Assembly (NCBI GenBank): GCA_024276335.1 | Contig: JAJRXL010000154.1 | Span: 1 to 7,975, forward strand | Length of the DNA stretch: 7,975 nt | Direction: 5' to 3' | Source of the DNA: Bacteroidota bacterium | GTDB taxonomy: Bacteria; Bacteroidota; Ignavibacteria; SZUA-365; JAADGX01 | Part shown: in pieces, positions 5,480 through 7,975 of the stretch | Position numbering within the stretch: position 1 is the stretch's first letter | Layout of the letters: every line of letters starts with the position of its first letter | The notes under the pieces: model-generated | The model's database searches: none | Told to the model about the DNA's origin: nothing | What the model saw: only the letters and a program-made list of their open reading frames with translations | Translations under genes and position numbers: made by a program

Positions 5480-6856
5480 TTGAGAAATACCCCGAATCAC
5501 GAATTGCTGAAACGTCGTCGGCACCGCAGGCTGTTGTTGCGCAGTGTGGGGGGGATAGCACTTCTGTTCGTGGGTTTTGCGGCATGGGACGGTTTGAGCG
5601 CGTTGACCGGCGTGGGGAACTATCTTCCCCCGCCGGGGCTGGTTGCGGACGGTTGGTGGCGGTGGAGTGTTCGCAATCTCGACACCTCGTACCGTTCGAT
5701 GTTTCGCCACCAGATCGACCGCGATGTACGTGCCGCCAAGCAAGCGGCGCAGCAGGCTTCCGGCTCCGGAGGTTCATCCCCGATTCCCCTCCCGGTCGAA
5801 CCGATACGGGCTTTTACCGTCGCAGGGCCATTGTTGGATCGGTATCCTCTTGACACGGCTTTCTCCGACAGCGAACAACGACGCCTCAACGTTATCGTGT
5901 ACGGGGTCGACAGCAGGCTCGGCCGGGCGCGGGCGCGGGCGGATGCCATTCACCTCGTATCCCTGGACCTGGAACTGGGCGTGGTCGAAGTCGTTTCGGT
6001 ACCGCGCGGCTTGTACAGTTACGCCGGGTACAAAGACAAGAACTCGAATATTATCGCGAATGTCCTGGCCAGCCGTGGGCGGGATCGTTTCCTGCGGGCG
6101 GTGGAAAAGATCTGTAACAAAGGGCCCATCGCATATTACATCGAAATCGGCTTTTCACAAGCCATCGGGATACTGGAGTTGCTGGGATACAAGAACCCGG
6201 CCCTGGAGTTGCAGGCGCTTCGCACGCGAAGGGGGTTTCAGTACGGCGACGTCAACCGTTCGTACAACCAGGGCGAATTCATCTGCCTGCTCTTCCGCCG
6301 GTATTTTCCCTTGCTCACAGGCGTGAGAGGCGAAGTGTTGATCCGGGGGGGACTGGCCCTTGTGGAATCCAACCTCACCGTGGAATTGTGTCGCGGCATT
6401 GTTTATGCCCTGGAGAAATCGGGGTTTCCCTCCGCGACCGCCGGCGTGCGTCACGAGATGCGCGGTCGCTTCAGCAAGCGTTTCGTGAATCTGCCGAGTG
6501 GCGTGGACACCACGGCTGACGAGAAAGCCGTTTCGAATTTGCGATACGAATCCATGCGTGGGAGAAGGCCGGCAATTGCGGCAAAGATATGGCGTCTCCT
6601 GGCGCGATGCAGGAGATACCGCAAGCCCCAGTCGGTAATCCGGCGCCTTGAGCGCGTCGTCGAGCAGCATGCCTGGTTGCAAGTGCCGGAGGCGGACGAA
6701 CGCTGGCGCTTGCGGGATTCCCTGGTGGCTATGCTGGGCAGGGCGTATCTCGTCCGCGGCGACACGGTGAAATACCGGTTGCTGAAATCGAGGATGCACG
6801 AGGAATACGTCCTGTTCAAGGACAGGGAACGCCTCTTAAGCTTACAAAGGAAATGA
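5480..6856 (+). CDS. LytR-CpsA-Psr (LCP) family protein, membrane-anchored, with C-terminal extension
   Basis: LCP proteins transfer lipid-linked glycopolymers onto the cell wall in monoderms; their role in diderms is less clear. The 458-residue product starts with a basic stretch (residues 11-21) and one hydrophobic anchor (about 22-45), placing the rest outside the cytoplasm. A low-complexity Gln/Ser/Gly linker (88-100) follows. The LCP domain covers about 136-312: YGVDSR at 141-146 (usual GxDSR), RADA at 153-156 (usual RSDT), SVPRG at 173-177 (usual SIPRD), and GDVNRSYNQGEFI at 256-268 (usual GDxxRxxRQxxFI). Residues about 315-458 are Arg-rich, helical in character and not recognised. No ATG opens this frame; TTG 5480 is the first plausible start and TTG 5504 an alternative. 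The domain call is strong, the polymer substrate is unknown, and several motif changes leave catalytic competence uncertain. Confidence 0.85.
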   Translation: MRNTPNHELLKRRRHRRLLLRSVGGIALLFVGFAAWDGLSALTGVGNYLPPPGLVADGWWRWSVRNLDTSYRSMFRHQIDRDVRAAKQAAQQASGSGGSSPIPLPVEPIRAFTVAGPLLDRYPLDTAFSDSEQRRLNVIVYGVDSRLGRARARADAIHLVSLDLELGVVEVVSVPRGLYSYAGYKDKNSNIIANVLASRGRDRFLRAVEKICNKGPIAYYIEIGFSQAIGILELLGYKNPALELQALRTRRGFQYGDVNRSYNQGEFICLLFRRYFPLLTGVRGEVLIRGGLALVESNLTVELCRGIVYALEKSGFPSATAGVRHEMRGRFSKRFVNLPSGVDTTADEKAVSNLRYESMRGRRPAIAAKIWRLLARCRRYRKPQSVIRRLERVVEQHAWLQVPEADERWRLRDSLVAMLGRAYLVRGDTVKYRLLKSRMHEEYVLFKDRERLLSLQRK

Positions 6857-6860
6857 AGCC

Positions 6861-6898
6861 CGAGCAGCGAAACGTCGGCTCGTCCATCGGTTTCGATG
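6861..6898 (+). other. Two small potential stem-loops between the LCP and protease genes
   Basis: CGAGC (6861-6865) can pair with GCTCG (6878-6882). CATCG (6885-6889) can pair with CGATG (6894-6898) around a 4-base loop. Both begin within 30 bp of the LCP stop codon. Neither is followed by a proper T-run, so they are at best weak terminators or processing elements in a 102-bp gap. Confidence 0.25.
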
Positions 6899-6947
6899 TG
6901 ATTGTCGTAAATGCAGGCTTTGCAGGTTAATCTTTTTCAATCCTTTC

Positions 6948-6953
6948 AAGGAA
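6948..6953 (+). promoter_or_regulatory. Ribosome binding site of the S8 protease gene (AAGGAA)
   Basis: AAGGAA lies five bases before ATG 6959 and supports that start. It is the right arm of a small palindrome (TCCTT-TC-AAGGA). Confidence 0.6.
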
Positions 6954-6958
6954 TACAC

Positions 6959-7975
6959 ATGAAATATCTTCTTACAGCGCTGTTTCTTATCGGCTGGAGC
7001 GCGATGGCGAACTCCCAGGTTCAAACAGGCCCGGACGTGGCGCCGGGGATGGTAGTGGTGAAAGTCACTCCCGAGGTCGCCGAGCGCGGTGGACCGGATT
7101 ATGATGAATCCATTTCTTCCATCCTCCAGGAACTCGGGGTGTTCGATATGGAATCCATGCTGGTCGAGCAGTGGAGCGTCGCCCATTCGCCGAATTTCTT
7201 TCGTCCGGCAGGGAACTTGTCCGAGGTCCTCCGGAGGGAGAAGGAAGTCGCCCGGATATTCCGGTTTCGGTACAGCGCTCCCATCCCGCCCGTAGATGCG
7301 GCGGCAACATTTTCCGCACTTCCCGGCGTGGAATACGCCGAGCCCCTGTACCTGTGCTACCCGGTAGGGACGATGTTCACACCGAACGATTCCCTTTTTT
7401 CCAAGCAGAAATTCCTGCAAACCATCCAGGCCGAGGAGGCGTGGGATATCACGACGGGCGACTCCACGATCGTTATCGGCGTGGGCGATACCGGGATCGA
7501 CTGGTCGCACCCGGACCTGGAGCCGAACATCTGGATCAACCCGGGCGAATGGGGAAGCAACGGCGAGTTAAGCAACAACGGCAAGGATGACGATGGCAAC
7601 GGCCTCGTGGATGACTGGCACGGATGGGATTTTGCCGGGCCCGATAACAAGACCCCGGACAACGATACGCGCGGAGGGGGTTCGCACGGGACCAAGGTGG
7701 CGGGCCTGGTGGCGGCGGCCACCGACAACGGTATCGGTATCGCGTCCATCGGGTTCAAGTGCAAGATTCTTCCCATGAAAATCGGGGCGGATGGCGGCGG
7801 CGGTTTACAATTCGGTTACCAGGCCATGCAATATGCCGTGTTCATGGGGTGCAAGGTGTTCAACGCGAGTTGGGGCACGTTAAACTACAGCAAGGCGGCG
7901 GAAGACGTGGTGAACCTCGTCACCTCGCGCGGAATGCTGGTAGTCGGCGGCGGCGGAAACCACGGGAAACCGACG
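6959..7975 (+). CDS. Secreted subtilisin-like serine protease (peptidase S8), 5' part, cut by window edge
   Basis: Predicted exported endopeptidase; 339 codons are visible and the frame is open at the edge. Residues 1 to about 19 are a signal peptide (Lys2, hydrophobic core, cleavage near A-N-S/Q) without a lipobox. Residues about 28-135 resemble an inhibitor I9-type pro-region ending in LPGVEYAEPLY. The S8 domain starts near 155: catalytic Asp177 in GVGDTGID, catalytic His243 in SHGTKVAG (more often HGTHVAG), the strand motif NASWG at 302-306, and the expected oxyanion-hole Asn334 in GGGGN. The catalytic Ser lies beyond the window. Between Asp and His, residues 206-224 hold an Asp/Asn-rich insert ending DDWHGWDF, probably calcium-binding and familiar in FCB-type S8 proteases. 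The start is supported by a ribosome binding site and the signal peptide. Any C-terminal sorting domain would lie outside the window. The gene follows the LCP gene by 102 bp and could be co-transcribed. Confidence 0.93.
   Translation, partial: MKYLLTALFLIGWSAMANSQVQTGPDVAPGMVVVKVTPEVAERGGPDYDESISSILQELGVFDMESMLVEQWSVAHSPNFFRPAGNLSEVLRREKEVARIFRFRYSAPIPPVDAAATFSALPGVEYAEPLYLCYPVGTMFTPNDSLFSKQKFLQTIQAEEAWDITTGDSTIVIGVGDTGIDWSHPDLEPNIWINPGEWGSNGELSNNGKDDDGNGLVDDWHGWDFAGPDNKTPDNDTRGGGSHGTKVAGLVAAATDNGIGIASIGFKCKILPMKIGADGGGGLQFGYQAMQYAVFMGCKVFNASWGTLNYSKAAEDVVNLVTSRGMLVVGGGGNHGKPT

Noticed and set aside
6842..7510. Minus-strand open frame of 222 codons under the protease gene
   Set aside because: Antisense to a well-supported S8 protease with signal peptide and ribosome binding site; no motif of its own.

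Overview
The window looks like chromosomal DNA from a diderm (Gram-negative type), moderately G+C-rich bacterium. The evidence is an MltD-type lipoprotein transglycosylase with a lipobox, a zinc-binding type II thymidine kinase, and a secreted S8 protease with an insert common in FCB-group and related environmental phyla (Bacteroidota/Ignavibacteria-like, KSB1-like). The phylum is inferred from the style of the proteins, not proven. No RNA gene, insertion sequence, phage gene or CRISPR array is visible.

Layout: (1) Minus strand, 2240 down to 1: a compact pyrimidine-nucleoside salvage operon in the order cda (cytidine deaminase), tdk (thymidine kinase), nupC (concentrative nucleoside transporter, cut by the left edge). 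cda and tdk overlap by 20 bp; tdk and nupC overlap by an ATGA. Together they import nucleosides, convert (deoxy)cytidine to (deoxy)uridine, and phosphorylate thymidine/deoxyuridine. (2) 2241-2638: a 398-bp divergent intergenic region with a possible cda promoter placed for a leaderless transcript and a perfect 7-7-7 inverted repeat that may be an operator. (3) Plus strand, 2639-5356: a 905-residue MltD-like lytic transglycosylase lipoprotein with seven clear LysM repeats. (4) 5357-5479: a probable terminator, then a strong ribosome binding site in front of an 8-codon mini-ORF. (5) 5480-6856: a membrane-anchored LytR-CpsA-Psr (LCP) family protein with altered motifs and an uncharacterised basic C-terminal region, apparently starting at TTG. 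(6) 6959 to the right edge: the N-terminal 339 residues of a secreted subtilisin-like (S8) protease.

The right half is a co-directional run of three exported or envelope proteins (wall cleavage and binding, LCP-type polymer transfer, secreted protease). The left half is metabolic and divergently transcribed. All reading frames look intact apart from truncation at the window edges. The one place where a frameshift or sequencing error is plausible is the start of the LCP gene. I found no convincing novel defence or mobile system. The most interesting items are the atypical LCP protein and its start region, the LysM-rich transglycosylase, and the operator-like repeat.
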